Assembly: GCF_020164555.1 (NCBI RefSeq)
Contig: NZ_JAIQZB010000027.1
Span: 1-32,383 of the forward strand
Source of the DNA: Salegentibacter lacus
GTDB taxonomy: Bacteria > Bacteroidota > Bacteroidia > Flavobacteriales > Flavobacteriaceae
Length of the DNA: 32,383 bases
Direction of reading: 5' to 3'
Under the pieces are notes generated by a model, which saw only the letters and a program-made list of their open reading frames with translations, made no database searches and was not told where the DNA came from. Each line of letters begins with the position of its first letter. Position 1 is the first letter of the stretch. Positions 1-8,002 of the stretch are shown here, in pieces. The translations under genes and the position numbers were made by a program.

Positions 1-54
1 ATAATAGCTATTGACTAGCTTACGCATTTCTGTGGCAATTGAAGATCGGGTCAT
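1..54 (-). mobile_element. Start of a probable IS66-like insertion-sequence ORF (partial, runs off the left edge)
   Basis: On the minus strand an ATG at position 54 opens a frame that stays open for 18 codons to the window edge, reading MTRSSIATEMRKLVNSYY. This resembles the beginning of the small accessory or TnpA-like proteins of IS66-family elements in Bacteroidota, which start with a short helix rich in K, E and Y before an 'SG(L/I)S..AF' helix-turn-helix. The match is by pattern only and the diagnostic part lies outside the window. Positions 55 to about 118 would then be the element's 5' noncoding end. The neighbouring PorP-like gene loses its 5' part exactly here, which fits an insertion. 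I cannot fix the terminal inverted repeat or the target duplication. Confidence 0.4.
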
Positions 55-115
55 TTTGATTATATTTAGACCGCTAAATTATAATCTAGAAAGGTTTCTG
101 AAAAGATGCACTTAG

Positions 116-691
116 ACGGATGCATACATTGTAAGCGGCAACAATGTTTCTGATACCTTTGGAAATATGGATCTGGGATTGTCTTATTATTATATGGATT
201 TCTATGCTCATCTTGCGGCTAAGAATTTAATTTCTGTAAACCGTGAACTTTTCTATTCGGCAGCTGTTCCTAGCAATCAACGTAAATATCTATTCTCTAC
301 CGGATATGTTTTTGCTAATAATAGCGATTGGAGTTATGAACCCTCGATTTTATATCAACTTAGGGAAGCTACAAATGAGATGAATATTGATTTGAATATG
401 AAAGTTTACCGAACCGTTAATTTTGGTCAATTATGGGGCGGGCTTTCTTACCGAAACAGTTTTGAAGGTGCCGAATATACCAGTGATGGGAATGAAATTA
501 AAAGTCAGCAGCTGCGGTATATTACTCCTTTTGTTGGTTTAGACTACAAAAACTTTATGTTTGGCTATACTTTTAGTTACCAGTTTAACTCTGTGGTTTT
601 GAGTAATAATGGTTTCCATCAAATCACTATTGGATACGATTTTGGGAAGAGTAGAGGACGCTGGAACTGCAAATGCCCTGCCGTTAATTAG
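116..691 (+). pseudogene. PorP/SprF-family outer-membrane protein, 5'-truncated
   Basis: The frame is open from just after a TAG at 113-115 to the TAG at 689-691. It reads about 17 family-like residues (…IVSGNNVSDTFGN) before the first ATG at 167, then MDLGLSYYYMDFYAHLAAKN and a run of amphipathic beta strands. PorP/SprF proteins are beta-barrels of roughly 300 residues associated with type IX secretion and gliding. They carry the 'GLgyyy..fyagls..nl' block seen here in their middle, so about the first 40 percent of the gene is missing. No signal peptide remains, so the product could not reach the outer membrane in the normal way. The C-terminus (GYDFGKSRGRW…CPAVN) is intact. The gene converges with murI and the two overlap by 4 bp at their stops. 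Confidence 0.7.
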
Positions 692-1485
692 AAATCCAAA
701 TAAGATACTTTATAGCCATTTTGAACAGCTTCAGTTAAGTTCTCCAGAACTTTTGGATCAGTGTTGCTGATAAATTCCGGGATAGGTTTTTGATATGTTG
801 TATCCGTCCGTAATAAATTATTTTTATTTAAAATAGATTTGGTTTGTCTCGCAACCGCTTCTCCAGAATCTATAATCACCACATCTTTAGATAATAATTC
901 TTCAAGAATGGGAATGAGGTAAGGGTAGTGACTGCAACCTAGAACCAGGTAGTCTATTTTATTCACTAAAAAAGGTTCAAGTAATTTAAGCAAAAGGCTT
1001 CTCATTTGGGGAGAATCTAACTCCCCGGCTTCAATAAGCTCTACCAGCCCACGACCTTCTACTTCAACTACATTTATGTTTCTGGCATAAAAATCTGAAG
1101 TTTGAGAAAATAGGGTACTGGTTAAAGTACCTCGGGTAGCGAGAATTCCTATGGTCTTGGTTTTAGTATTTAAAGCTGCGGGTTTAATTGCAGGTTCAAT
1201 CCCAATAAAAGGAATAGCATATTCATTTCGAAGGTCTTTAATTGCATTTGTAGTAGCGGTATTACAGGCAACCACAATAATTTTCGCGCCCATATCCAGC
1301 AACTTTTCAGTGTTTTTTCGGCTTAAACTTTTAATTTCTTCAATGGGTTTTTCACCGTATGGAGCATTCTTACTATCGGCGAGATAGATGGTTTTTTCGT
1401 TGGGAAGTAACCCGTGGATCTCCTTCCATATGGAAGTTCCACCTACACCAGAATCAAAAATACCTATGGGTTGCGAATTGCTCAT
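688..1485 (-). CDS. murI: Glutamate racemase MurI
   Basis: This enzyme interconverts L- and D-glutamate and supplies D-Glu for peptidoglycan in the cytoplasm. The 265-residue protein has the family's usual length and its landmarks. These are the N-terminal GIFDSGVGG loop (residues 8-16, catalytic Asp11), VVACNTA with the first catalytic cysteine Cys74, and VLGCSHYP with the second, Cys184, next to His186. The start lies 12 bp beyond a strong hairpin terminator that ends the upstream ompH genes, so the gene probably depends on its own promoter or on readthrough. Placing murI at the end of the porG-uppS-bamA-ompH-ompH cluster is common in Bacteroidota. Confidence 0.95.
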   Translation of the reverse strand: MSNSQPIGIFDSGVGGTSIWKEIHGLLPNEKTIYLADSKNAPYGEKPIEEIKSLSRKNTEKLLDMGAKIIVVACNTATTNAIKDLRNEYAIPFIGIEPAIKPAALNTKTKTIGILATRGTLTSTLFSQTSDFYARNINVVEVEGRGLVELIEAGELDSPQMRSLLLKLLEPFLVNKIDYLVLGCSHYPYLIPILEELLSKDVVIIDSGEAVARQTKSILNKNNLLRTDTTYQKPIPEFISNTDPKVLENLTEAVQNGYKVSYLDF

Positions 1486-1490
1486 TGGTA

Positions 1491-1498
1491 CAAAAATA
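1491..1498 (-). promoter_or_regulatory. Possible -7 element for murI inside the terminator U-tract
   Basis: The minus strand reads TATTTTTG here, matching the Bacteroidota -7 consensus TAnnTTTG. It overlaps the T-run of the hairpin terminator at 1498-1528. There is no TTTG at the -33 position. Transcription would start roughly at the murI ATG, which implies a leaderless or almost leaderless message. A match in a T-rich run may be chance. Confidence 0.3.
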
Positions 1499-1528
1499 AA
1501 AACTGCGCCTGGAAAGGGCGCAGTTTTT
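1498..1528 (-). terminator. Rho-independent terminator of the ompH/bamA cluster
   Basis: A 12-bp perfect stem (AACTGCGCC at 1501-1509 pairing with GGCGCAGTT at 1517-1525, extended by three A-T pairs on the outside) closes a 7-nt loop. On the minus strand it is followed by TTTTATTTTTG. It sits 26 bp after the stop of the OmpH-like gene at 1555. The plus-strand side is also T-rich, so it could work in both directions. Confidence 0.9.
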
Positions 1529-1554
1529 AATCTTTATTTATGTATTGGGTAATA

Positions 1555-2064
1555 TTACATTCCCAATTCAGCTTTTACATCAGTCATAAGATCTTTACCG
1601 TCGGCAAGAATTACTCCTGTTCCTGTAGTAGAATCAAGTACATAATCAAATCCTTGTTCTCTGGCTACTTTTTGGATAGCTTCACGAGCTTTTTCAATTA
1701 CTGGTCTAATTAGATCGTTTTCTTTTTTCTGAAGTTCCTGTCTCGCTCTCTGGCTATGCTCCTGGATTCTTCTTTCAGTTGCCTGAAGTTCACTCGCTCT
1801 TTTTGCGTTTTCTTCTTCAGTTACTGTTTCAGCTTCAGATTGGTAACGTTGCATGGTGTTTTGAGCCTCAGTAAGCATATCTTTAATCTCGGCATCATAA
1901 GTTTTCTCTAACTTTTCAAGTTGAGACATCGCATCTTTATAAGCAGGCATAGTTTCTACTAGCTCCTGGGTTGCAATGTGTGCAACTTTACTCTGTGCGT
2001 TTGTAAATGCTGTAGCTCCTATGGTTAATGCAAGGGCTATAAAAAGTGTTCTGAATTGTTTCAT
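1555..2064 (-). CDS. Skp/OmpH-family periplasmic chaperone
   Basis: A 169-residue protein with a signal peptide (residues 1 to about 23, cleavage near TNA-QSK), a short beta segment (KVAHIATQELVETMP) and a long charged coiled coil from about residue 45 to 125. It closes with the second half of the beta body (GFDYVLDSTTGTGVILADG). That is the jellyfish-like layout of Skp/OmpH trimers, which hold unfolded outer-membrane proteins in the periplasm and hand them to BamA. It follows a second OmpH-like gene and bamA on the same strand, and a strong terminator comes after it. In this order it corresponds to the second OmpH of the Porphyromonas gingivalis bamA cluster. Confidence 0.9.
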   Translation of the reverse strand: MKQFRTLFIALALTIGATAFTNAQSKVAHIATQELVETMPAYKDAMSQLEKLEKTYDAEIKDMLTEAQNTMQRYQSEAETVTEEENAKRASELQATERRIQEHSQRARQELQKKENDLIRPVIEKAREAIQKVAREQGFDYVLDSTTGTGVILADGKDLMTDVKAELGM

Positions 2065-2107
2065 TTTAATTGATATTAATTGTTTAATTATTAAGGTTTA
2101 AAATTAT

Positions 2108-2911
2108 TTAGTTTATTGTGTCTTTTCTTGCTCGAGCCGCTTGTATAGAATCTCTTTTTTCTTGTCTTTCTTTTAAAATTCTTTCCCGGCGTTCTTCAAA
2201 AGCTTTTTGTCTTGCGTCTTTAATAGAGTCCTGTTTTTTTCTTCGTTCTTCTATTAAGGCTTCCCGCTCGTTTTTACGGTCCTGAATTGCTTCTTCTCGT
2301 TCGCTTAATTCTTCATCTTCTTCAAGCGTTCGGGCTTCTGCCTTTTCAAGTTCTCTTTCTTCCTGTTTTGTTTCAATCTGTTTCCGGTTAGAAGCTCTGT
2401 TAATACTTCTTAGAACCTGGTCACTTAGATCAAATCGTTTCTTGGCAAAAAGCATACCTGATTCTGAATTCCTGTCAAAAATAAAATCGAAATCCCTGGT
2501 TTCGCCTATTTCCTGTAATGCGGTAAAAACCTGATCCTGGATTGGCTTTATTAATTGCCTCTTCTGAATCATATAATCACCTTTCGGGCCAAAACGCTTT
2601 TGCTCATAATTTGTAGCCTGTTCTTGCTGGTATGCGATCTCTTCTTCCCGTTCTTCAATTAGTTCTGGAGTAAGCAGTGCGCGTTCATTTTGCAGGCTGG
2701 TTTTCATTTCACTAATTTCTTTCCGCTTCTGCTCAATTTCGTTTTGCCATTCTTTAACTCGCTGGTCTAATTGAGTTGAAGCTTGCTGATATTCGGGAAC
2801 ATTTTCAAGGATATACTCCATATCCACAAAGCCTATGTTGATTGGTTTTTGAGCGCTTGCTCCGAATCCAATTAAAATAAAAAGTGTGAATAAAAATGTT
2901 CTTTTAAGCAT
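2108..2911 (-). CDS. Skp/OmpH-family periplasmic protein with long charged C-terminal extension
   Basis: The 267-residue protein begins with a signal peptide (residues 1-20, ASA-QKP) and the OmpH start motif NIGFVDMEYILENVPEYQQA. A coiled coil follows, then the closing segment RDFDFIFDRNSESGMLFAKK. Ordinary family members end near this point at about 170 residues. Here another 90 or so residues continue as an almost uninterrupted helix of Glu, Arg and Lys with a repeated (K/R)(Q/R)DSI unit. The protein lies 33 bp after bamA and is presumably translated from the same message. Its likely role is to chaperone outer-membrane proteins; what the charged tail does is unknown. Confidence 0.88.
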   Translation of the reverse strand: MLKRTFLFTLFILIGFGASAQKPINIGFVDMEYILENVPEYQQASTQLDQRVKEWQNEIEQKRKEISEMKTSLQNERALLTPELIEEREEEIAYQQEQATNYEQKRFGPKGDYMIQKRQLIKPIQDQVFTALQEIGETRDFDFIFDRNSESGMLFAKKRFDLSDQVLRSINRASNRKQIETKQEERELEKAEARTLEEDEELSEREEAIQDRKNEREALIEERRKKQDSIKDARQKAFEERRERILKERQEKRDSIQAARARKDTIN

Positions 2912-2944
2912 ACCTAAATCGAATATAGAAAATATCGTGCCAAA

Positions 2945-5563
2945 TTAAAATTGTTGTCCGATAATGAAATGTGTTTCCCATCCATTAGCTCCGGGTTGTC
3001 CACCAATTGGATCAAACCCATAACCGAAGTCAATACCAAGTAAACCAAAGGCTGGCATAAAGATTCTTAAACCTGCACCGGCCGATCTATTCACCTGGAA
3101 AGGATTGAAATCCCTGAAATTATCGTAAGATGCACCCGCTTCTAAGAAGGTAAGTGCATAAATAGATGCAGAAGGTTTTAAAGTAATAGGATATCTAAGT
3201 TCTAAAGAATATTTGTTGTAAATGGTCGCACCATCATCATTAACTCCCGCTGGGCGGTCTAAAGGCACTACAGATTGGTTTGGGTAACCTCTTAACTGTA
3301 CAGTTTCTCTCCCATCTAAACTAAACGCTCCAAGGCCATCACCACCAAGAAAGAATCTTTCGAAAGGAGGAACGCCACGGTCGCTGTTATAAGCTCCAAG
3401 GAAACCATATTCAGCATTGGTTCTTAATACAAGTTTGTCGTAGATTTGGGTAAACCACTCTCCACTAAATTTAACTTTATAGAATTCTAGCCAGTTAAAT
3501 TTTTTCTGATCTATTAGACGTTGGTCTCCCACTGCATTTTCAGGAGTTACTCTATTGCCTTGTTGGTCTATAAGATTCCCATTGTCATCTTCCAGTTGAA
3601 ACTCTCTTTGTTCGTCTAGATTGGCATAATCTACACCATTCCATAAAGAATAAGGAGGGGTGAATTTTGCCGTAAGTTTAAATTTAGAACCTCCCATTGG
3701 GAAAATTGGGTTCACGTATGTATTATCTCTGGTAAGCCCAAAAGTATAGGTAAAGTTGTTAGAGTGGCCATCACCAAAAGTAAATAAGCCTGTGTTGTAA
3801 TTATTTAAGTTATAACGTTGAAAACCTAAAGAGTGAGATACCGTCATATAAGGATCGGGTACCGTTAAACGTTTTGCTAAACCTACATTTACTCCAAGAA
3901 TATCAAAACTCCTGCTTCTATCTGCCTGGCGATTTATATAATCGAATAAAAACTGCCTTGTATAAGAGAAAGAAGTTTGAAGGCTTACCGGTTTTTTGCC
4001 TCCTAACCAGGGCTCCTGAAAGGATAGGCTATAAGTTTGGTAGAACGTACTGGCTTGTGCTCTTAAAGAAAGGGTTTGCCCGTCTCCCATTGGTACCGGT
4101 TTATAGGCTTCTTTATCAAAAATTCCCGATAAAGAGAAGTTGTTGAAAGAAAGTCCCAAAGTACCAATGAAGCCACCACCACCGTAACCACCTTGTAGTT
4201 CTATTTGGCTAGCGCCTGCTTCTACAACCGAGTATTCAAGATCTAAGGTACCTGCCTGTGGATCTGGATCAACAAATTTTGGTTCAAGTTGCTCTGCATC
4301 AAAGAAACCTAATTGACCAAGCTCCCTAACAGTATTTACAACATCTTCCTGGCTGTATTTTTGTCCTGGTTTTGTTCTTAATTCACGATAGATTACGTGA
4401 TCTTTTGTCTTATCATTTCCGGTTACGCTAATATTATTGAAATATGCTTCTTTACCTTCTACAATTCGTATTTCAAAATCTATCGTATCATTATAAACGT
4501 TAGTTTCTACGAGGTTGATGTTAGAAAATAAATAACCATTGTTTTTATATAAGTTAGAAAGATCTTCCCCGTCCGGTTTGGTTTCATCGGCAATTCGCTC
4601 GTCCAAAAGAACTCCATTATAAACATCGCCTTTATTTATTCCTAAAGCACGTTGTAATTGAGCATCTGTATAAACCGAATTTCCAAGATAATCTATGTTA
4701 CCTATGTAATATTGATCTCCTTCTTCTACTTTAAGGTTTAAAGCTATGGTTTTATCATCAACCTCTACAAGAGAATCTGTTACAATCCTGGCATCTCGAT
4801 AACCGCTTTCTTTATACTTATCTATAATATTTTCTTTGTCTTCCCGGTAATCTGCCCTAACAAATTTTGATCTTTTCCAGAAGCGGATAAAATTCTTTTG
4901 CTTGGTGTTTTTCATTGCCCTTTTAAGTTTAGCATCAGAGAATTTTTCATTTCCGCTAAAGTTTATATCGGCAATTTTTACACGGTCACCCTGATCTATA
5001 TCTATAAGCATATTTACCAGGTTAGTGTTAGCCGTGGTATCGGTAACTTCGCTGGTGCTTATTTTTGCATTAGCATTAAAATATCCTTCTTTACGATATT
5101 TACTTTCAATGTAATTTTTGGTAGTAGTGATAAGGTTTTCAGAAACTTTAGCACCTGCTCTCAACTTATTTTCCTTAATAATTTCTTCTTGTTCACGTTT
5201 TTTGAGACCGGTAACCTGAATTTTATTAAGTTTTGGAACTTCCTGAATTTCAATTTCAAGATCGGCTATATTGCCGTCGCGAACATTAGTGATGTAAAAA
5301 TTGATATCGCTAAATTGATCAATATCCCATAGTTTATTGATCACGCTACTAATTTTGTCTCCGGGAATATAAATTTCCTCCCCTTTTTTAAGTCCGGTAT
5401 AGGCAATCACGGTTTGCTCGTTAAAACTAACGGTCCCCGTAACTTTTATATCTCCAATTATATACTTTTTGCCATCTGCTAATGGTAAGCCCTGAGCTTG
5501 TGAAGAAATGCTAAAAATTAAACTGCATGCTACTGCCAGAAGGGTAAATACTTTCTTCGCCAT
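2945..5563 (-). CDS. bamA: Outer-membrane protein assembly factor BamA
   Basis: BamA is the essential outer-membrane insertase that folds beta-barrel proteins. I place the start at 5563 (MAKKVFTLLAVACSLIFSIS…), which gives a clean signal peptide cleaved near SQA-Q24 and an 872-residue protein 7 bp after uppS. A frame open further upstream to 5701 would run through the end of uppS and is not credible. About five POTRA repeats span residues 30-430, with typical 'GNEKFSDAKL', 'GNSVYTDAQL' and 'GQLGFFD' elements. A surface-antigen beta-barrel follows to the C-terminus. The chain ends in GQQF, with the terminal aromatic residue expected of a beta-signal. Insertions in the barrel loops (for example around EFQLEDDNGN) are typical of the phylum. 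Confidence 0.95.
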   Translation of the reverse strand: MAKKVFTLLAVACSLIFSISSQAQGLPLADGKKYIIGDIKVTGTVSFNEQTVIAYTGLKKGEEIYIPGDKISSVINKLWDIDQFSDINFYITNVRDGNIADLEIEIQEVPKLNKIQVTGLKKREQEEIIKENKLRAGAKVSENLITTTKNYIESKYRKEGYFNANAKISTSEVTDTTANTNLVNMLIDIDQGDRVKIADINFSGNEKFSDAKLKRAMKNTKQKNFIRFWKRSKFVRADYREDKENIIDKYKESGYRDARIVTDSLVEVDDKTIALNLKVEEGDQYYIGNIDYLGNSVYTDAQLQRALGINKGDVYNGVLLDERIADETKPDGEDLSNLYKNNGYLFSNINLVETNVYNDTIDFEIRIVEGKEAYFNNISVTGNDKTKDHVIYRELRTKPGQKYSQEDVVNTVRELGQLGFFDAEQLEPKFVDPDPQAGTLDLEYSVVEAGASQIELQGGYGGGGFIGTLGLSFNNFSLSGIFDKEAYKPVPMGDGQTLSLRAQASTFYQTYSLSFQEPWLGGKKPVSLQTSFSYTRQFLFDYINRQADRSRSFDILGVNVGLAKRLTVPDPYMTVSHSLGFQRYNLNNYNTGLFTFGDGHSNNFTYTFGLTRDNTYVNPIFPMGGSKFKLTAKFTPPYSLWNGVDYANLDEQREFQLEDDNGNLIDQQGNRVTPENAVGDQRLIDQKKFNWLEFYKVKFSGEWFTQIYDKLVLRTNAEYGFLGAYNSDRGVPPFERFFLGGDGLGAFSLDGRETVQLRGYPNQSVVPLDRPAGVNDDGATIYNKYSLELRYPITLKPSASIYALTFLEAGASYDNFRDFNPFQVNRSAGAGLRIFMPAFGLLGIDFGYGFDPIGGQPGANGWETHFIIGQQF

Positions 5564-5570
5564 GAATGCG

Positions 5571-6311
5571 CTAACTGAGTTGCTCACTGGTTTTTCCAAA
5601 TCGTCGTTCTCTATTTTGATAATTGTAAATGGCTTCAAAAAGATTTTCTTTTCTAAAATCTGGCCACAAAATTTTTGTAAAATATAATTCGGCATAAGCA
5701 ATTTGCCATAAAAGGAAGTTGCTTATGCGTTGTTCTCCGCTGGTTCTGATTAATAAATCTACCTCCGGAAAATTTCGGGTGTAAAGATGCTTATTTATAA
5801 CCGATTCATCAATAGCATCGGCGCTTATTTCATTATTTTTAACTTTCAGGCTAATTTCCTTTATCGCAGAGGTTAACTCTTCCCGCGAACCGTAACTAAG
5901 TGCAAGATTAAGCACCATACGATTGTTGGTTTTAGTTTTCTCTATAACTTCGTGAAGTTCTCTAAAGACTTTTTTAGGAAGAGTGTTTAAATTTCCTATG
6001 GCATTTAATCTAATATTATTATCCTGAAGGGTTTTAATTTCCTTTCTTAAAGAAGAAACCAATAACCGCATTAGAGTGTCTACCTCTAATTTGGGACGTT
6101 TCCAGTTTTCTGTTGAGAAGGCATAAAGGGTTAGGTATTCAATACCAATTTCGGCTGAAGCTTCTACAACATCCCTTACCGCGGTGGTACCCTCTTCGTG
6201 TCCCGCAGCTCTTAGAAAGCCTTTTCTCCTGGCCCAACGTCCATTACCGTCCATAATTATGGCAATATGTTTGGGCAGTTTTTTAAGATCTATGTTGTCT
6301 TTATAATTCAT
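5571..6311 (-). CDS. uppS: Isoprenyl transferase (undecaprenyl diphosphate synthase) UppS
   Basis: This cis-prenyltransferase condenses isopentenyl diphosphate onto farnesyl diphosphate to make the C55 carrier for peptidoglycan and other cell-wall polymers. The 246-residue protein shows HIAIIMDGNGRWA with the catalytic Asp21, then the helix TLYAFSTENWKRP, and near the C-terminus LLIRTSGEQRISNFLLWQ followed by AYAELYF, all hallmarks of the family. It is packed 1 bp after porG and 7 bp before bamA on the same strand, so the three are almost certainly cotranscribed. Its substrate would come from the mevalonate route whose genes lie at 22.7-24.8 kb. Confidence 0.96.
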   Translation of the reverse strand: MNYKDNIDLKKLPKHIAIIMDGNGRWARRKGFLRAAGHEEGTTAVRDVVEASAEIGIEYLTLYAFSTENWKRPKLEVDTLMRLLVSSLRKEIKTLQDNNIRLNAIGNLNTLPKKVFRELHEVIEKTKTNNRMVLNLALSYGSREELTSAIKEISLKVKNNEISADAIDESVINKHLYTRNFPEVDLLIRTSGEQRISNFLLWQIAYAELYFTKILWPDFRKENLFEAIYNYQNRERRFGKTSEQLS

Positions 6312-6312
6312 A

Positions 6313-7017
6313 TTAAAATCTACTGTAGCAAGGCTCTCTACCCCAGGAAAAGGTAAAATTTACTGCTGTAAAAACATACCAATCATTAGTATTCCTATTT
6401 CCGAATTCCCTTTTAGGCATTCTGTTGCCAAAAATTTCTTCGGGCCAGCTTCCATCCAGATTATCGGTAAATGTATAGCGCACGCCTAATTCCAAAGCTC
6501 CTACGATATGGGTGGTAATACTCTCTTTGTAACCAAAAACCACCGGGATTGCAAAATCCCAGTTTGCGCCCTGGTTTTCCAGTTCGCCATTAGGGAAATC
6601 GGCGTTAAGCAATAAATGGTCTGCTCTAAAATAAGTTATCCCTGTATATAGATATGGTGTGCTTTGGGGATGACCCTCGTGAAGATCAAAACTCCAAAAA
6701 TTATACTCTAAACCCAAAGAAGCTTCTGCAATAGTATTACTAAATGAGTACCCTCTGTTTAATCTTCGTGGATCGTTAGAATTTGCATCATCTGCACTTA
6801 TTTCTGCATATAAAAGTGAAAATCTAAAGGCGTGCCGGGGACTTCTATTCCATTTAAGAAGTGCGCCACCAACCAGCCCACTGGGAAGAACAAAGTTAGT
6901 TCGGCCTACATCTCCAATATAGTTAGCGCCACCAATATATGGTCCTACTTCAAATGTTTGGGAATGTGTTTTCGGAGCAAAAACAAGCATGATAACAAAT
7001 ACTAATAGGTACCTCAT
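6313..7017 (-). CDS. porG: PorG-like outer-membrane beta-barrel (DUF6089), type IX secretion component
   Basis: A 234-residue protein with a signal peptide (residues 1-19, THS-QTF) followed by 'EVGPYIGGANYIGDVG' and a series of short amphipathic strands (RFSLLYAEISADD, YFRADHLLLNAD, LGVRYTFTDNLDG). It ends near an aromatic-rich strand. In P. gingivalis the gene directly before uppS and bamA is porG (PG0189), an outer-membrane barrel linked to the PorK/N ring of the type IX secretion system. The same gene order, size and DUF6089-like sequence support that identity. It is the first gene of the cluster and has its own promoter-like element. Sequence similarity within this family is low, so synteny carries much of the call. 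Confidence 0.8.
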   Translation of the reverse strand: MRYLLVFVIMLVFAPKTHSQTFEVGPYIGGANYIGDVGRTNFVLPSGLVGGALLKWNRSPRHAFRFSLLYAEISADDANSNDPRRLNRGYSFSNTIAEASLGLEYNFWSFDLHEGHPQSTPYLYTGITYFRADHLLLNADFPNGELENQGANWDFAIPVVFGYKESITTHIVGALELGVRYTFTDNLDGSWPEEIFGNRMPKREFGNRNTNDWYVFTAVNFTFSWGREPCYSRF

Positions 7018-7034
7018 AGGCTTTCAAAAGTTTG

Positions 7035-7064
7035 CAAATATAACAATTATGTTTGCTCCACAAT
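7035..7064 (-). promoter_or_regulatory. Promoter of the porG-uppS-bamA cluster
   Basis: On the minus strand TATATTTG at 7042-7035 matches the Bacteroidota -7 element TAnnTTTG exactly. ATTG at 7064-7061 lies 18 bp upstream as a near match to the -33 TTTG. The start of transcription would be about 10 bases before the porG ATG. Confidence 0.55.
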
Positions 7065-7117
7065 AATTTGAGCAAGTTTGTACATATTCATAAACAGTTT
7101 TTAAAATCATTTATTGC

Positions 7118-8002
7118 TTAATTGCGCTTATCCTCACCCCACATTAACTTTTTTCTAAGGGTGTGAAGAAAACTATCGCCTTTGAGTTCAACAAGATTTA
7201 TTGCGTAGGGTGCTTTTTCTATAATGATTTCGGTATCATTTTCCAGAGTTGCGATTCGGGAATCCATAGAAACTAAATGTGATTCTTCCCGTCCCGAAAC
7301 CCGAAGTGTAATTTTTGTGTCGTCTTTAATTACTAATGGGCGCGCATTTAAATTGTGCGGTGCGATGGGAGTAATAATAAGAGAGCCTGCATCTGGAGTA
7401 ATTACAGGTCCGCCACAGCTAAGGGAATAACCTGTAGAGCCTGTGGGTGTAGATACAATAAGTCCATCTGCCCAATAAGAATTTAAATATTGATCATTTA
7501 GCCAGGTATCTACAGTAATCATAGAAGTGGTGTTCTTTCTACTAACCGCGACTTCATTTAAAGCTATATTTCTAAAAACTGGATCGTGGCTGGGGGGATT
7601 GGTGCTTATATTTAAAACACTGCGCCTGGAAATGCTGAATTTCTTTTCCAGTATACTCTGTAGGCATTCCTTAATTTCCTCTTTCTGAATTGTAGACAAA
7701 AACCCCAATCTCCCGGTATTAATACCTACAATTGGAATATCTAAATTCCTGATATAATTAATAGATTTTAGAATAGTACCATCACCCCCAATACAAAAAA
7801 ACAAGTCGAAGCTATTATCCAGTTCTTCAAAAGTGCTGAAATGGGAATATTTTTCATCTATAGTCTTGTTTAGATGAATTAGATCAAGGAAATTTTCTTC
7901 AATTACTACTTTAATATTCTCGCGCTTCAGTAACTCCAGAAGCTGTCCTATATAGACACCGGCATTGGTGTGGTAAAACTGACCGTAGATGCCTACTTTC
8001 AT
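7118..8002 (-). CDS. nadK: NAD kinase
   Basis: This enzyme phosphorylates NAD+ to NADP+ in the cytoplasm. The 294-residue protein carries FCIGGDGTILKS (the GGDGT phosphate-binding motif at residues 72-76), GINTGRLGFLST, NEVAVSRK, and the glycine-rich WADGLIVSTPTGSTGYSLSCGGP segment that binds the dinucleotide. It ends with the beta-sandwich domain typical of the family. Its ATG overlaps the stop of the upstream CBS-domain gene as ATGA, so the two are translationally coupled. This pairing suggests that the CBS protein senses a nucleotide relevant to NADP supply, but that is inference. Confidence 0.96.
   Translation of the reverse strand: MKVGIYGQFYHTNAGVYIGQLLELLKRENIKVVIEENFLDLIHLNKTIDEKYSHFSTFEELDNSFDLFFCIGGDGTILKSINYIRNLDIPIVGINTGRLGFLSTIQKEEIKECLQSILEKKFSISRRSVLNISTNPPSHDPVFRNIALNEVAVSRKNTTSMITVDTWLNDQYLNSYWADGLIVSTPTGSTGYSLSCGGPVITPDAGSLIITPIAPHNLNARPLVIKDDTKITLRVSGREESHLVSMDSRIATLENDTEIIIEKAPYAINLVELKGDSFLHTLRKKLMWGEDKRN

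Noticed and set aside
131-146. GTAAGCGG, similar to the GTAAGCG end of IS66-family elements
   Set aside because: It points into the porP remnant rather than into the element, and the bases encode a PorP-like VSGNN segment, so the match is probably chance.
4898-5332. A 144-codon plus-strand ORF
   Set aside because: It is antisense to the POTRA region of bamA, has a Phe/Ile/Lys-rich composition typical of a shadow frame, and has no recognisable motif.
5564-5701. Longer BamA with 46 extra N-terminal residues
   Set aside because: The extension lies inside uppS and would bury the signal peptide.
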